The notes below the pieces were generated by a model. The model ran no database searches. It was not told the DNA's origin and worked only from the letters and a program-made list of their open reading frames with translations. Shown here one piece after another: positions 7,946 to 16,587 of a stretch of 64,000 nucleotides of DNA. The stretch is from Prochlorococcus sp. AG-347-I21. GTDB lineage: Bacteria > Cyanobacteriota > Cyanobacteriia > PCC-6307 > Cyanobiaceae. Position numbers and translations under genes: made by a program. The stretch spans positions 62,001-126,000 of the forward strand of contig QCBP01000003.1 of the NCBI GenBank assembly GCA_003279055.1, read 5' to 3'. How positions within the stretch are numbered: position 1 is the stretch's first letter; each line of letters begins with the position of its first letter.

Positions 7946-9207
7946 TTACCTGGGATTGCAATAAAGGTAAATTTATCTCCATCTATATATTCTGTGATCT
8001 TTCTGAAGTTATCCAAGTCATTCCAGTATTCTAAATGACTTTCTAAATTATTGATTGAAGATTTTCTATCCCAAAGCAGTTCATTACCAAAGAATGAAGA
8101 AAGCTGTGTGGATGTCTCTAAATTAAAGATATAATTGCTTTTGACAATATTTATAGCTTTATTTATTTCATCCAGAGTTAAGGCCTTAAAATTTGAAATT
8201 TCTTCTAGTATTTTATTAATTTGCTTTTCTACTATAAAAATATCTTTGGATTCACAACTTGCTTCTACTATAAATAATCCACCTAATTCACCAGCGTTTA
8301 CATCTACATATACTGATTCAACAAGATTACTATCTTCTTTTAAAATTTTTACTAGCCTACTGTTTCTTCCTACAGAGAGTATTGATGCTAATATCTCTAG
8401 TCCAATTATATTTTTTTGATCATCAAGGTTTGGGATAAACCAAGCCATAAAAATTCTTGAAAACTCCAAATTATCAAACTTAATTAACTCTCTCCCATTC
8501 CTAATTTTTAAAGAGGGTTTAATTTTTTTTATATTTATTAAGTTTGAATCTTTACAATTTAGATTTTTATTTATCTCAGATAGATCACTTTTTTCAAAAA
8601 TTCTATAAATTTCGTCAGAAAGATTGCCAGCAATTGCTATACAAATTTTTTCGATATTGTAATGTTTGCTATGAAATTTCTTAAGGTCACTTATCTCTAA
8701 GTTTTTAATACTATGTTCAGTTCCAAGAATTGAATTAGCATAATTTGGACTTAGCCAAACTCTTTTCAAAAAATAATTAAATAATCGTTCTTCAGGCTGA
8801 TCATTTTGTTGTTTTATTTCATCAATAACCACCCCTTTTTCTTTTGTAAATTCATCAGGATTAAAATTTGGAGAAAAGACAATATTTGTCAAAAGAGCAA
8901 GTGATTCTCTAAAGTTAGTTGGTGGAACAAGGACGTGATAATGTACATCATCGTAACCTGTTGAAGCGTTGCTTAAACCGCCAAGTGATTCAATTTTATA
9001 GTCGAATTCACCTGGCATTATTTTGTTAGATCCTTTAAAAATCATATGCTCTAGAAAATGGGCAGTGCCATTTTTATCAACCTCCTCAAATGAAGAACCT
9101 GCTTTGCACCAAATATCAATGCTTATAAGCGGTAATTCTTTATTATCCACAAATACACATTTAGTTTTGCTTGAATGGGTATAGTAGTTAACATCTCCTA
9201 CTTTCAT
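7939..9207 (-). CDS. M16-family zinc peptidase, catalytic subunit
   Basis: This 422-residue protein is the active half of the M16 pair. The inverted zinc motif HFLEH lies at residues 50-54 (His50, Glu53, His54), and the third ligand region VVIDEIKQQ follows about 75 residues later, as expected for M16B. There is no signal peptide, so it probably acts in the cytoplasm on peptides or small proteins. It is first in a two-gene operon with the degenerate partner. It is divergent from pcyA with 41 bases between starts. The natural substrate is unknown. Confidence 0.92.
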   Translation of the reverse strand: MKVGDVNYYTHSSKTKCVFVDNKELPLISIDIWCKAGSSFEEVDKNGTAHFLEHMIFKGSNKIMPGEFDYKIESLGGLSNASTGYDDVHYHVLVPPTNFRESLALLTNIVFSPNFNPDEFTKEKGVVIDEIKQQNDQPEERLFNYFLKRVWLSPNYANSILGTEHSIKNLEISDLKKFHSKHYNIEKICIAIAGNLSDEIYRIFEKSDLSEINKNLNCKDSNLINIKKIKPSLKIRNGRELIKFDNLEFSRIFMAWFIPNLDDQKNIIGLEILASILSVGRNSRLVKILKEDSNLVESVYVDVNAGELGGLFIVEASCESKDIFIVEKQINKILEEISNFKALTLDEINKAINIVKSNYIFNLETSTQLSSFFGNELLWDRKSSINNLESHLEYWNDLDNFRKITEYIDGDKFTFIAIPGKC

Positions 9208-9248
9208 TTAAAGCCTTTCTTTAAACTCTATTTTGGTACTTTTTAACC

Positions 9249-9974
9249 TTGTTGTCTGAATCTTTTACTAAAACAAAATTAAAAGACCCTCTTATTTTGG
9301 ACTTGCTACAAAATATCAGAGATCGTAGATCCATGTTTGAGAATCTTGAGATTATAAAAGTAGATCCAAACCTTTCTAATATAATATCTAACGAAATAGG
9401 TAGAGAACTATATATAGAAAATGAGTTTCACAAGGCAAAAGGATTTAGAAAATTACATATTGAAGTAGCTGAATTTTCAAAGAGTCTTAAGATTTTACAC
9501 TGTGTTTTTTTTCCTGATCCAATGTTTGATATTCCAATCTTTGGGATGGATTTAGTAAAAATAAATGATGTTGTTTCTGCTGCCATTGTTGATTTATCAC
9601 CGGCATGTCAAAATCAAGGTTTAAAATACGAAAAATCTCTTTCTGAAGTTGACAAAAGTTCTTTCACTTCACTGAGAGAAATTCCTAAATGGGGTGAAAT
9701 TTTTTCTAAAAATGTATTTTTTGCTGCTTTAAAAAATAAATCTGAAAAAAATGATTTTTGCAGAGTTGTGGATCAATACCTCTCTGTTTTGATCAAATTA
9801 AGTAAAGAAGCTAAATGTGAATTTAATGAGGAAATTATCCAAGAGAGAATAGATTATCAAAAAAATTATTGTCTGCAACAAATGAAAAATGAGAAGACTA
9901 GCATGGTTCTTTTAAAATATTTTGATGAAAAATGGGTCAACAATTACATAAAAACAGTGCTCTTCGATTTTTAA
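9249..9974 (+). CDS. pcyA: Phycocyanobilin:ferredoxin oxidoreductase
   Basis: PcyA is a ferredoxin-dependent bilin reductase that converts biliverdin IXalpha to phycocyanobilin. The 241-residue length is typical. Catalytic residues are conserved: His84 in LHCVFFP and Asp101 in IFGMDLV, matching His88 and Asp105 of the Synechocystis enzyme, and the AAIVDLSP motif follows. Translation begins at one of two adjacent TTG codons. Its stop overlaps the start of the DevB-like gene (TAATG), suggesting a transcript shared with an exporter. High-light Prochlorococcus lacks phycobilisomes, so the bilin product probably serves another role. Confidence 0.95.
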   Translation: MLSESFTKTKLKDPLILDLLQNIRDRRSMFENLEIIKVDPNLSNIISNEIGRELYIENEFHKAKGFRKLHIEVAEFSKSLKILHCVFFPDPMFDIPIFGMDLVKINDVVSAAIVDLSPACQNQGLKYEKSLSEVDKSSFTSLREIPKWGEIFSKNVFFAALKNKSEKNDFCRVVDQYLSVLIKLSKEAKCEFNEEIIQERIDYQKNYCLQQMKNEKTSMVLLKYFDEKWVNNYIKTVLFDF

Positions 9975-10888
9975 TGAAAATAAAAACATTTAAAAATTTA
10001 TTTATTTATTTATTATTGTTTACACCATTATCTTTCGGGATGATTTCCTGTTCTAGCAATAATAAATCTAATGCAAAATTTAAAGAAGAAATAACTACAG
10101 ATATTATTCCTCCTATCACAGCCGTTGCTGCACTAGGTCAACTTTCTCCTTCAGGAGAGATTAGGAAATTAGCAGCTCCGATAAGTCAGTTTGGCTCGTC
10201 CCCTCGAGTTGTCGAAATTTTAGTAAATGAAGGAGATTTTGTAAAAAAAGGAGATATCCTCGCAATTTTTGAAAATAAAGAAAAGTTAATTTCTGATCTT
10301 GAAAGAAATGAAAATCTAATTAATATCATTAAAGATGAAATTGCCCTTAAGAAAGATCAAATTCAAAGGTATGAATTAGCTTTGAGCAAAGATGCATATC
10401 CTTTTGTACAGTTATCCCAGAAAAAAGATGAATTACTAAAATTGCAAAAACAGAAAATAAACCTTATAGGAGATCAAAAAAATATCAAGATAGATCTATT
10501 TAATTCGAAACTAAGGAGTCCAATTGATGGTTTTATACTTGGAATAAATACGAGAGTTGGGGAGAGACCAAAGAATGAAGGGATATTGGATATTGGTTCT
10601 AGTCAAAAAATGGAAGCTTTGATAGAGGTATATGAATCTGATATCGATAGAGTATTTATCTCTCAGAATGTTGAATTGAGCAGTGAGAATGGAGGTTTCC
10701 AAAAGAATCTTAAAGGAAAGGTGATTAGGATTAGCCCTCAGGTAAAACAAAGAAAAGTTTTATCGACTGATCCAACAGGGGATGCTGATTCGCGAATTAT
10801 TGAGGTTTTAGTAAAGCTAGATCAAGATTCTATAGATATCGTGCAAAATTATGCAGGAATGAAAGTGATCGCAACATTTATTCCCTAA
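9974..10888 (+). CDS. DevB-like membrane fusion protein of an ABC exporter
   Basis: The protein is a periplasmic adaptor of the HlyD/MacA type linking an inner-membrane ABC exporter to the outer membrane. It has a lipoprotein-like signal with Cys26 in MISC, a lipoyl-like half motif (VNEGDFVKKGDILAIF), a coiled-coil hairpin around residues 105-165, and the second half motif LRSPIDGFILGI. I chose the ATG at 9974, which overlaps the pcyA stop. The longer frame reading back into pcyA is unlikely. Its stop shares a base with the next start (TAATG). It matches the DevB family of DevBCA exporters. Confidence 0.88.
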   Translation: MKIKTFKNLFIYLLLFTPLSFGMISCSSNNKSNAKFKEEITTDIIPPITAVAALGQLSPSGEIRKLAAPISQFGSSPRVVEILVNEGDFVKKGDILAIFENKEKLISDLERNENLINIIKDEIALKKDQIQRYELALSKDAYPFVQLSQKKDELLKLQKQKINLIGDQKNIKIDLFNSKLRSPIDGFILGINTRVGERPKNEGILDIGSSQKMEALIEVYESDIDRVFISQNVELSSENGGFQKNLKGKVIRISPQVKQRKVLSTDPTGDADSRIIEVLVKLDQDSIDIVQNYAGMKVIATFIP

Positions 10889-12060
10889 TGAGTTTTTCTT
10901 TTTTAAAATTCAGAAAAATACCATTAGCTTGGTTGTTATTAACTAGGCAACCATTAAGGCTCGCAGTTGCCATCGCTGGAATAAGTTTTGCAGGGATTTT
11001 GATGTTTATGCAATTGGGTTTCAGAGATGGTTTGTTTGACACTAGCGTAACTATTCATAGACTTTTAGATGCTGATCTCGTTTTGATAAGTCCTAGATCA
11101 AAAAGTTCTATAAGCATGAGTGGATTCCCAAGAAGAAGGCTAATTCAAACTCTGGCAGTGGAAGATGTTGAAAAAACGGCTCCAGTTAATCTAAATTATT
11201 TACTTTGGCGAAATCCCGAAAATCTTAAAACCAGATCGATACTTGCACTAGGTTTTAATCCCTACGATTCACTTCTTTTAGATGATGGATTCGCAAGGAA
11301 AGCTTATAAATTGAGAAATCCATCAAGAGTTCTTTTTGACAAACTATCTAGACCTGAGTTTGGACCTATTGAAGAATGGTTTTTATCAGAAAAAAAAGTT
11401 GAGACTGAGGTCGCTGGGAAAAGAGTAATTGTCGAAGGCCTTGTGGAGTTGGGACCATCTTTTGGTGCAGATGGTAATTTGATAACTAGCCGAGAAACCT
11501 TCTTAAAACTTTTTCCTGCTAATCCACCTGGTAGTATAGAAATTGGTTTGGTAAAGCTAAAAAAAGGATCTGATCCTGAATTGATTTCAAGAATATTAAA
11601 TAACTCACTTCCAAATGATGTTCGAGTTCTTACAAAAAATCAATTTATTGATTTTGAGAAGGATTATTGGAAAAATAGTACTGCAATAGGTTTTATATTT
11701 AGTTTGGGAGCATTGATGGGTTTCGTTGTAGGGTGCGTGGTCGTTTATCAAATTCTTTATAGTGACGTTACTGATCATCTTCCTGAGTATGCCACCTTAT
11801 TGGCAATGGGGTATAGACTTAAGTCCCTCTTTTTTGTAGTAGCTAGAGAGGGTTTTTTGTTGGCATTATTTGGCTATTTACCAGCTTATTTCTCTGGTCA
11901 AGTGCTTTACTCGGTCATAAGGAAATCTACCAAACTTCCAATAATAATGGATGCAGATAAAACGATTTTAATTTTCTTTTTGGTTTTAGTAATGTGTATG
12001 GGGTCCGCTGCTGTTGCGATGCGTAAATTAGTTGACGCTGATCCTGCTGAAATTTTTTGA
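10888..12060 (+). CDS. DevC-like ABC exporter permease
   Basis: The 390-residue protein is a MacB/FtsX-type permease. One helix lies near residues 26-44, a large extracytoplasmic domain follows, and three more helices lie near 266-290, 312-338 and 360-380. Motifs typical of DevC are visible: WLLLTRQPLRLAVAIAGI at the start, RDGLFD, and VYQILYSDVTDHLPEYATL after the second helix. DevBCA was first described as the exporter of heterocyst envelope glycolipid in filamentous cyanobacteria. A unicell like this must use it for something else, perhaps lipid or glycolipid export. It is translationally coupled to the DevB-like gene. Confidence 0.9.
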   Translation: MSFSFLKFRKIPLAWLLLTRQPLRLAVAIAGISFAGILMFMQLGFRDGLFDTSVTIHRLLDADLVLISPRSKSSISMSGFPRRRLIQTLAVEDVEKTAPVNLNYLLWRNPENLKTRSILALGFNPYDSLLLDDGFARKAYKLRNPSRVLFDKLSRPEFGPIEEWFLSEKKVETEVAGKRVIVEGLVELGPSFGADGNLITSRETFLKLFPANPPGSIEIGLVKLKKGSDPELISRILNNSLPNDVRVLTKNQFIDFEKDYWKNSTAIGFIFSLGALMGFVVGCVVVYQILYSDVTDHLPEYATLLAMGYRLKSLFFVVAREGFLLALFGYLPAYFSGQVLYSVIRKSTKLPIIMDADKTILIFFLVLVMCMGSAAVAMRKLVDADPAEIF

Positions 12061-12073
12061 TAATTAAATTTAA

Positions 12074-12802
12074 ATGGTTAAAGCTAATAAGTTAAAAAAA
12101 AATATTAAAAATTTAAAAACAGTTTCAATAAATAATTTGAGTCACTTTTATGGAAAAAATGAGAATAAGAAACAAGTTCTTAATGACGTTAATTTAAATA
12201 TTGATAAAGGAGAGTTAGTTCTTTTAAAAGGACCTTCTGGATGTGGTAAAACTACTCTTTTAACCTTAATTGGTGCATTGAGAACCTGTCAAAGTGGTGA
12301 TATTACTGTATTAAATAGACAATTAAATGGAGCATCAAGGAAAACTCGTCAGATCCTCAGAAGAAGTATTGGAATGATTTTTCAAGGTCACAATCTTCTG
12401 AGATGTTTAACAGCAGAACAAAATGTTCAGATGGGCGCCGATTTAATAAAAGGTTTAACATATTTGCAAAGACGTGAAATAGCACGTAATTGGTTGTCAG
12501 CAGTAGGATTAGAAGAGCATCATAAAAAGTTGCCAAATGACTTATCTGGCGGGCAGAAACAGAGAGTAGCAATCGCTCGAGCTTTATCTGCTAATCCTAA
12601 ACTTTTATTAGCTGATGAGCCCACTTCTGCTTTAGATAGCGTAACAGGAAGAGAAATTGTAACCCTTTTAAGAAAACTAGCAAAAGAACAAAACTGCTCT
12701 GTACTTATGGTTACTCATGATCCAAGAATTTCTGATATGGCGGATAGGATATTAAATATGGAAGATGGTAAAATATATAGTGCTCATAGTGAGCTAATAT
12801 AA
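12074..12802 (+). CDS. DevA-like ABC exporter ATPase
   Basis: This 242-residue ATP-binding subunit completes the DevBCA-type exporter. Walker [10 protein letters not shown] lies at residues 53-61, the Q-loop is in MIFQGHNLL, the ABC signature is LSGGQKQR, Walker B is LLLADEPTSALD, and the H-loop is MVTHDP. The first 18 residues are a basic extension. It follows the permease gene by 13 bases. The MacB/LolD-type ATPase family (around CQSGDITVLNRQL) fits an exporter rather than an importer. Confidence 0.92.
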   Translation: MVKANKLKKNIKNLKTVSINNLSHFYGKNENKKQVLNDVNLNIDKGELVLLKGPSGCGKTTLLTLIGALRTCQSGDITVLNRQLNGASRKTRQILRRSIGMIFQGHNLLRCLTAEQNVQMGADLIKGLTYLQRREIARNWLSAVGLEEHHKKLPNDLSGGQKQRVAIARALSANPKLLLADEPTSALDSVTGREIVTLLRKLAKEQNCSVLMVTHDPRISDMADRILNMEDGKIYSAHSELI

Positions 12803-12820
12803 TTAAAAGCTAAAAATTTC

Positions 12821-12970
12821 ATGTCTAAGAGAAGGAATCTAAAAAAAGAAAAGCAGGAACGTAATAGAGCGTATGCAAGAAAATTCAAAAAAAGGAAATT
12901 AAGAACTGATGGAAGACCTGATGGTGGAAACGTTACAGGAACAGCAAATAATGGCGGTGCAGCTGATTAG
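12821..12970 (+). CDS. Small basic hypothetical protein (49 residues)
   Basis: A 50-codon frame starts 18 bases after the DevA-like stop. The N-terminal 30 residues are extremely basic (MSKRRNLKKEKQERNRAYARK then FKKRK). The tail is glycine-, asparagine- and alanine-rich (GGNVTGTANNGGAAD). The composition suggests nucleic-acid or ribosome binding, but no family is recognised. Its position suggests read-through from the exporter operon. Confidence 0.55.
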   Translation: MSKRRNLKKEKQERNRAYARKFKKRKLRTDGRPDGGNVTGTANNGGAAD

Positions 12971-13031
12971 GGAATATCTTTTATTTTATCTTTTTGGAGT
13001 CCAATATATTATGCATACTTAAGTAGTGATC

Positions 13032-13943
13032 ATGAATGTAAGTATTGTTATCCCGACTTACAATAGATTACCTATATTAGAGAAATGTCTCGTTGCGCTT
13101 GAGAATCAAAAATTAAATACAAATATAAGTAATTATGAAGTAATAGTAGTTGATGATGGATCCACTGATGGAACAAGCGCATGGATAAATAAAAATAAAG
13201 CTAATCTTCCACACGTGATTCTGTTTCAGCAAGAACATGGAGGCCCTGCAATGGGAAGAAATCTTGGGATAATTAAATCAAAATATGAAATTATTATATT
13301 TATTGATAGTGATCTTATTGTTTTAGATGATTTTATAAATTGCCACGTAGATAAATTACTCGCCTCTTGGAGAAAAAATAATAAAAAATGTTTTACCTAT
13401 GGTTCGGTGGTCAATACATCTAATTTTCAAAATCCTCAGAGTGAAAAATATAAAATAATGGACACTTCTTTTGCTTACTTCGCTACTGGGAATGTTGCGA
13501 TATCAAAAGAATTGATTTTAAGTGTGGGATTATTTGATACTTCTTTTAGTCTTTACGGTTGGGAGGATTTAGAACTTGGAGAAAGATTAAAAAAAATTGG
13601 GACAAAATTAATTAAATGTCCAAATGCATTAGGTTTTCATTGGCATCCACCTTTTAAATGTGAACAAATAGATTCATTAATAGCTCAAGAAAAAGAAAGG
13701 GCAAAAATGGCTTTAGTGTTTTATAAGAAACATCCTAATTTAAGGGTTAGATTTATGATTCAATTAACTCCTCTACATAATTTACTTTGGCAAATTCTTT
13801 GCTTTGGAGGACTAATCAGTATTGAAAGAATCCTTCCTCTATTAAAATTTCTAGTAAATAGAAGAAGAAATAGACTTGCACTTGAGTTACTTAGAATTCC
13901 CCTAAATATGATTTACATTAAACAGTTAACCAAATCAAGATAA
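13032..13943 (+). CDS. Family 2 glycosyltransferase
   Basis: The 303-residue protein has the GT-A fold signature: MNVSIVIPTYNR at the start, VVDDGSTDGT near residues 40-49, and a nucleotide-sugar/metal motif IDSDLIV near residue 95. A later GWEDLELGERL matches the C-terminal acidic motif of family 2 enzymes. It probably transfers a sugar to a lipid or polysaccharide at the cytoplasmic membrane. The acceptor is unknown. The C-terminus has amphipathic, basic helices that could anchor it peripherally. A GTG two codons earlier is an alternative start. Confidence 0.88.
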   Translation: MNVSIVIPTYNRLPILEKCLVALENQKLNTNISNYEVIVVDDGSTDGTSAWINKNKANLPHVILFQQEHGGPAMGRNLGIIKSKYEIIIFIDSDLIVLDDFINCHVDKLLASWRKNNKKCFTYGSVVNTSNFQNPQSEKYKIMDTSFAYFATGNVAISKELILSVGLFDTSFSLYGWEDLELGERLKKIGTKLIKCPNALGFHWHPPFKCEQIDSLIAQEKERAKMALVFYKKHPNLRVRFMIQLTPLHNLLWQILCFGGLISIERILPLLKFLVNRRRNRLALELLRIPLNMIYIKQLTKSR

Positions 13944-13969
13944 AATACTTTTAGAAATACACATCACTT

Positions 13970-13977
13970 GCTAGAAT
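13970..13977 (+). promoter_or_regulatory. Candidate extended -10 promoter for rpsB
   Basis: The sequence contains TAGAAT at 13972-13977. A G one base further upstream completes a TGnTAnAAT-like extended -10 (TTGCTAGAAT, 13968-13977). Transcription would start near 13984, about 13 bases before the pseudoknot described next, so the whole structure would lie in the leader. No clear -35 box is seen. Confidence 0.45.
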
Positions 13978-13996
13978 ATTCAAATTAATTTCCACA

Positions 13997-14059
13997 CATC
14001 TGACAGTTTCGGGTGATTTATTAACAAAATTCCCCGTCAGATGGAGGCTAACCCGAAAC
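13997..14059 (+). ncRNA. Candidate pseudoknot leader of rpsB
   Basis: Two perfect inverted repeats are interleaved. Arm 1 CATCTGAC (13997-14004) pairs with GTCAGATG (14036-14043). Arm 2 GTTTCGGGT (14006-14014) pairs with ACCCGAAAC (14051-14059). The order 1-2-1'-2' makes an H-type pseudoknot with stems of 8 and 9 bp. A purine-rich GATGGAGG overlaps arm 1', and the second stem is followed by TTTTT (14061-14065), 12 bases before the rpsB start. Ribosomal protein operons often carry autoregulatory leaders, so an S2-responsive element is the simplest reading. A large-loop attenuator is an alternative. The pairing is seen; the function is inferred. Confidence 0.7.
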
Positions 14060-14070
14060 CTTTTTAAATT

Positions 14071-14775
14071 ATGGCTGTTGTATCACTATCTGAAATGATG
14101 GAAGCTGGTGCTCATTTTGGGCATCAAACTAGACGTTGGAATCCCAAAATGTCTAAATATATATATTGTGCAAGAAATGGAGTTCATATTATTGATCTTG
14201 TGAAAACAGCATTGTGTATGAACAATGCTTATAAATGGACAAGAAACGCAGCAAAAAGTGGTAAACGTTTCCTATTTGTCGGTACAAAAAAACAGGCATC
14301 AGACGTAGTAGCTCAGGAAGCTACTAGATGTGGAGCTGCATATGTAAATCAAAGATGGCTTGGAGGGATGCTTACTAATTGGACAACAATGAAAGCCAGG
14401 ATAGAAAGATTAAAGGATCTAGAAAGGATGGAAAGTAGTGGTTCAATCGCAATGAGGCCTAAAAAAGAAGCTGCAGTCTTAAGGAGAGAACTTGAAAGAT
14501 TACAAAAATACTTAGGTGGACTTAAGGGCATGAGAAGATTACCAGACGTAGTTGTTTTAGTTGATCAGAGAAGAGAATCTAATGCAGTACTAGAAGCTAG
14601 AAAACTAGATATTTCCTTAGTATCAATGCTGGATACAAACTGTGATCCGGATTTGTGTGAGGTACCAATTCCATGTAACGATGATGCCGTTAGATCTGTT
14701 CAACTTATTTTAGGAAGACTTGCAGACGCTATAAACGAAGGCAGAAAGGGTTCTAATGCTGAAAGAAAAAATTAA
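14071..14775 (+). CDS. rpsB: 30S ribosomal protein S2
   Basis: S2 binds the head-body junction of the small ribosomal subunit. The 234-residue protein is near-typical length. It opens with the family hallmark [18 protein letters not shown] and contains [18 protein letters not shown] and the C-terminal region ([14 protein letters not shown]). It lacks the long C-terminal extensions found in some bacteria. It heads the rpsB-tsf pair, the usual bacterial order, and its leader contains the candidate pseudoknot. Confidence 0.98.
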   Translation: MAVVSLSEMMEAGAHFGHQTRRWNPKMSKYIYCARNGVHIIDLVKTALCMNNAYKWTRNAAKSGKRFLFVGTKKQASDVVAQEATRCGAAYVNQRWLGGMLTNWTTMKARIERLKDLERMESSGSIAMRPKKEAAVLRRELERLQKYLGGLKGMRRLPDVVVLVDQRRESNAVLEARKLDISLVSMLDTNCDPDLCEVPIPCNDDAVRSVQLILGRLADAINEGRKGSNAERKN

Positions 14776-14818
14776 ATTCTTATTTTAAACTTACTTTTTA
14801 CTATTTTTTATTACTTCA

Positions 14819-15475
14819 ATGGGAAACATTACAGCAAAACTTGTAAAAGATCTTAGAGATAAGACTGGAGCGGGAATGATGGATTGCAAAAAAGCACTTA
14901 ACGAAACTGACGGAAATGTCGAAAAAGCTTTGGAATGGTTAAGAAAGAAAGGAATCGCTAGTGCTGAAAAGAAATCTGGAAGAGTCGCAGCTGAAGGTTC
15001 AATTGGTAGTTACATACACACAGGATCAAGAGTCGGAGTTTTACTAGAGTTAAATTGTGAAACTGATTTCGTTGCTAGAGGTGATATATTTCAATCTCTA
15101 TTGAAGGATGTCTCAATGCAGGTAGCGGCTTGCCCAAATGTTGAGTACGTATCAATTGATGAAATTCCCGAAGATGTTGTGAAAAAAGAGAAGCAGATTG
15201 AAATGGGGAGAGATGATTTATCTGGAAAACCAGAACAAATTAAAGAAAAAATAGTTGAAGGGAGAATAGCGAAAAGACTTAATGAGCTGGTTTTGCTTTC
15301 ACAACCTTATATTAAAGATAGTTCTCTTACTGTGGAAGATCTCGTTAAACAAGCAGCGGCAAAAATTGGGGAAAATATTAAAGTAAGACGCTTTACAAGA
15401 TATACATTGGGTGAAGGTATCGAAAAAAATCAGATGGACTTTGCTGAAGAGGTTGCATCAATGCAATCAAATTAG
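14819..15475 (+). CDS. tsf: Translation elongation factor Ts
   Basis: EF-Ts is the nucleotide exchange factor that regenerates EF-Tu-GTP. The 218-residue protein is the short form common in cyanobacteria. It has the N-terminal UBA-like domain with signature [16 protein letters not shown] (about 11-26) and the second signature [13 protein letters not shown] (about 78-90). It follows rpsB by 43 bases with no terminator between. A frame overlapping its 3' end belongs to the next gene. Confidence 0.98.
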   Translation: MGNITAKLVKDLRDKTGAGMMDCKKALNETDGNVEKALEWLRKKGIASAEKKSGRVAAEGSIGSYIHTGSRVGVLLELNCETDFVARGDIFQSLLKDVSMQVAACPNVEYVSIDEIPEDVVKKEKQIEMGRDDLSGKPEQIKEKIVEGRIAKRLNELVLLSQPYIKDSSLTVEDLVKQAAAKIGENIKVRRFTRYTLGEGIEKNQMDFAEEVASMQSN

Positions 15476-15479
15476 CTAC

Positions 15480-16565
15480 TTGAATGATTTGAATAGTTTT
15501 AACAATTACATAGATATAGATAAAATCAATTCTCAACTAGAGAGAGCTTGTACACAAAAAAGAAGATTAATTAGAAATATTTATAAGGAATATGAAATTT
15601 ATCTTAACCTCGTAAGAGATCTACTTTATATTTCGGCAGAAAAAGGGCTTAACGAAATATATAGTTATTCATCAATTAATGATAATTTCCTAAATGAAAA
15701 TGAATCTTTTTGTGTCGTTGAAAAAAAAATAAGTAAGCTCATTTATAGTAGTTTGCCTTTAATAACAGTAGAACAATTAAAAATAAATGAAATTCCAAAA
15801 AACATAAATAAGGAAATCAATTTCAATAATTTAAGTATTTCCACAAACAAAAAGGATGACGAAAAAGAAAAATCTCAATATAAAGATAGTTTTCAATTAA
15901 ATGAATCCACTCAGTTAGAGATTAATAAAGATTTTTCAAATACTTCTGAATATTATCAAGTTCATAATTATGAGAAATTCGTATCACTTGATTTAGATAA
16001 TAAAGATCATAATAATTATTTATCTAAAAACAATATTTTTGAAAATTTAGGAGTTGAAAAACAATTTATTACCTCCCTACTTGAATTGATACAAGAAGAA
16101 AAGTCGGAAAAACCAAAACATCCAGAAAAAGAAAATATCAATGAAATGGATAATTTACCAAAAAATCAGATTCTTAAAAATTTTGATTTAATAGACAAGT
16201 CATTGGAAAACTTACTATTGAATCTTTCATTTAATATTAACCAAGAATTATTCAAGGCAAATCTAATAAAAAAGATTATATCTAAAGATTCCTTTGATTA
16301 CTTAGTAGGCAAAAATTTTATGATGAAACATCCCTATCCTTTTGTTATTAATTTCGAATTAAACTTAAATCGGTCATCATTAACCGGCAATAATTTTCCA
16401 AGTATTATTTTCTTCAATATATCTACTGTTGAGTTAGAGTTTAAAAATTTAAATCTCTCTATTCAAAGAAACAAAATAAATGAGCTAAAAAACCAATTTC
16501 AGCGTTTGATTAAAAAAGAGACATATTGGAGGCAAAAAGAAATAACTTTGAATAAGATACGTTGA
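15480..16565 (+). CDS. Hypothetical protein between tsf and recG
   Basis: The protein of about 361 residues is rich in Asn, Lys, Glu, Ile and Ser. Three parts are visible: a helical N-terminal domain (INSQLERACTQKRRLIRNIYKEYE), a low-complexity polar middle (about residues 105-220), and a C-terminal domain with mixed strands and helices ending KKETYWRQKEITLNKIR. The frame stays open into tsf, but I chose the TTG at 15480, four bases after the tsf stop; another TTG lies three codons later. The gene is probably cotranscribed with rpsB-tsf and recG. No family is recognised. Confidence 0.7.
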   Translation: MNDLNSFNNYIDIDKINSQLERACTQKRRLIRNIYKEYEIYLNLVRDLLYISAEKGLNEIYSYSSINDNFLNENESFCVVEKKISKLIYSSLPLITVEQLKINEIPKNINKEINFNNLSISTNKKDDEKEKSQYKDSFQLNESTQLEINKDFSNTSEYYQVHNYEKFVSLDLDNKDHNNYLSKNNIFENLGVEKQFITSLLELIQEEKSEKPKHPEKENINEMDNLPKNQILKNFDLIDKSLENLLLNLSFNINQELFKANLIKKIISKDSFDYLVGKNFMMKHPYPFVINFELNLNRSSLTGNNFPSIIFFNISTVELEFKNLNLSIQRNKINELKNQFQRLIKKETYWRQKEITLNKIR

Positions 16566-16587
16566 AAAAATAATACTTTTTTCAAAT

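Noticed and set aside
15411-15479. Reading the tsf-recG intervening gene from inside tsf
   Set aside because: The first 23 codons overlap the conserved C-terminus of EF-Ts in another frame. A TTG just after the tsf stop is a more natural start.
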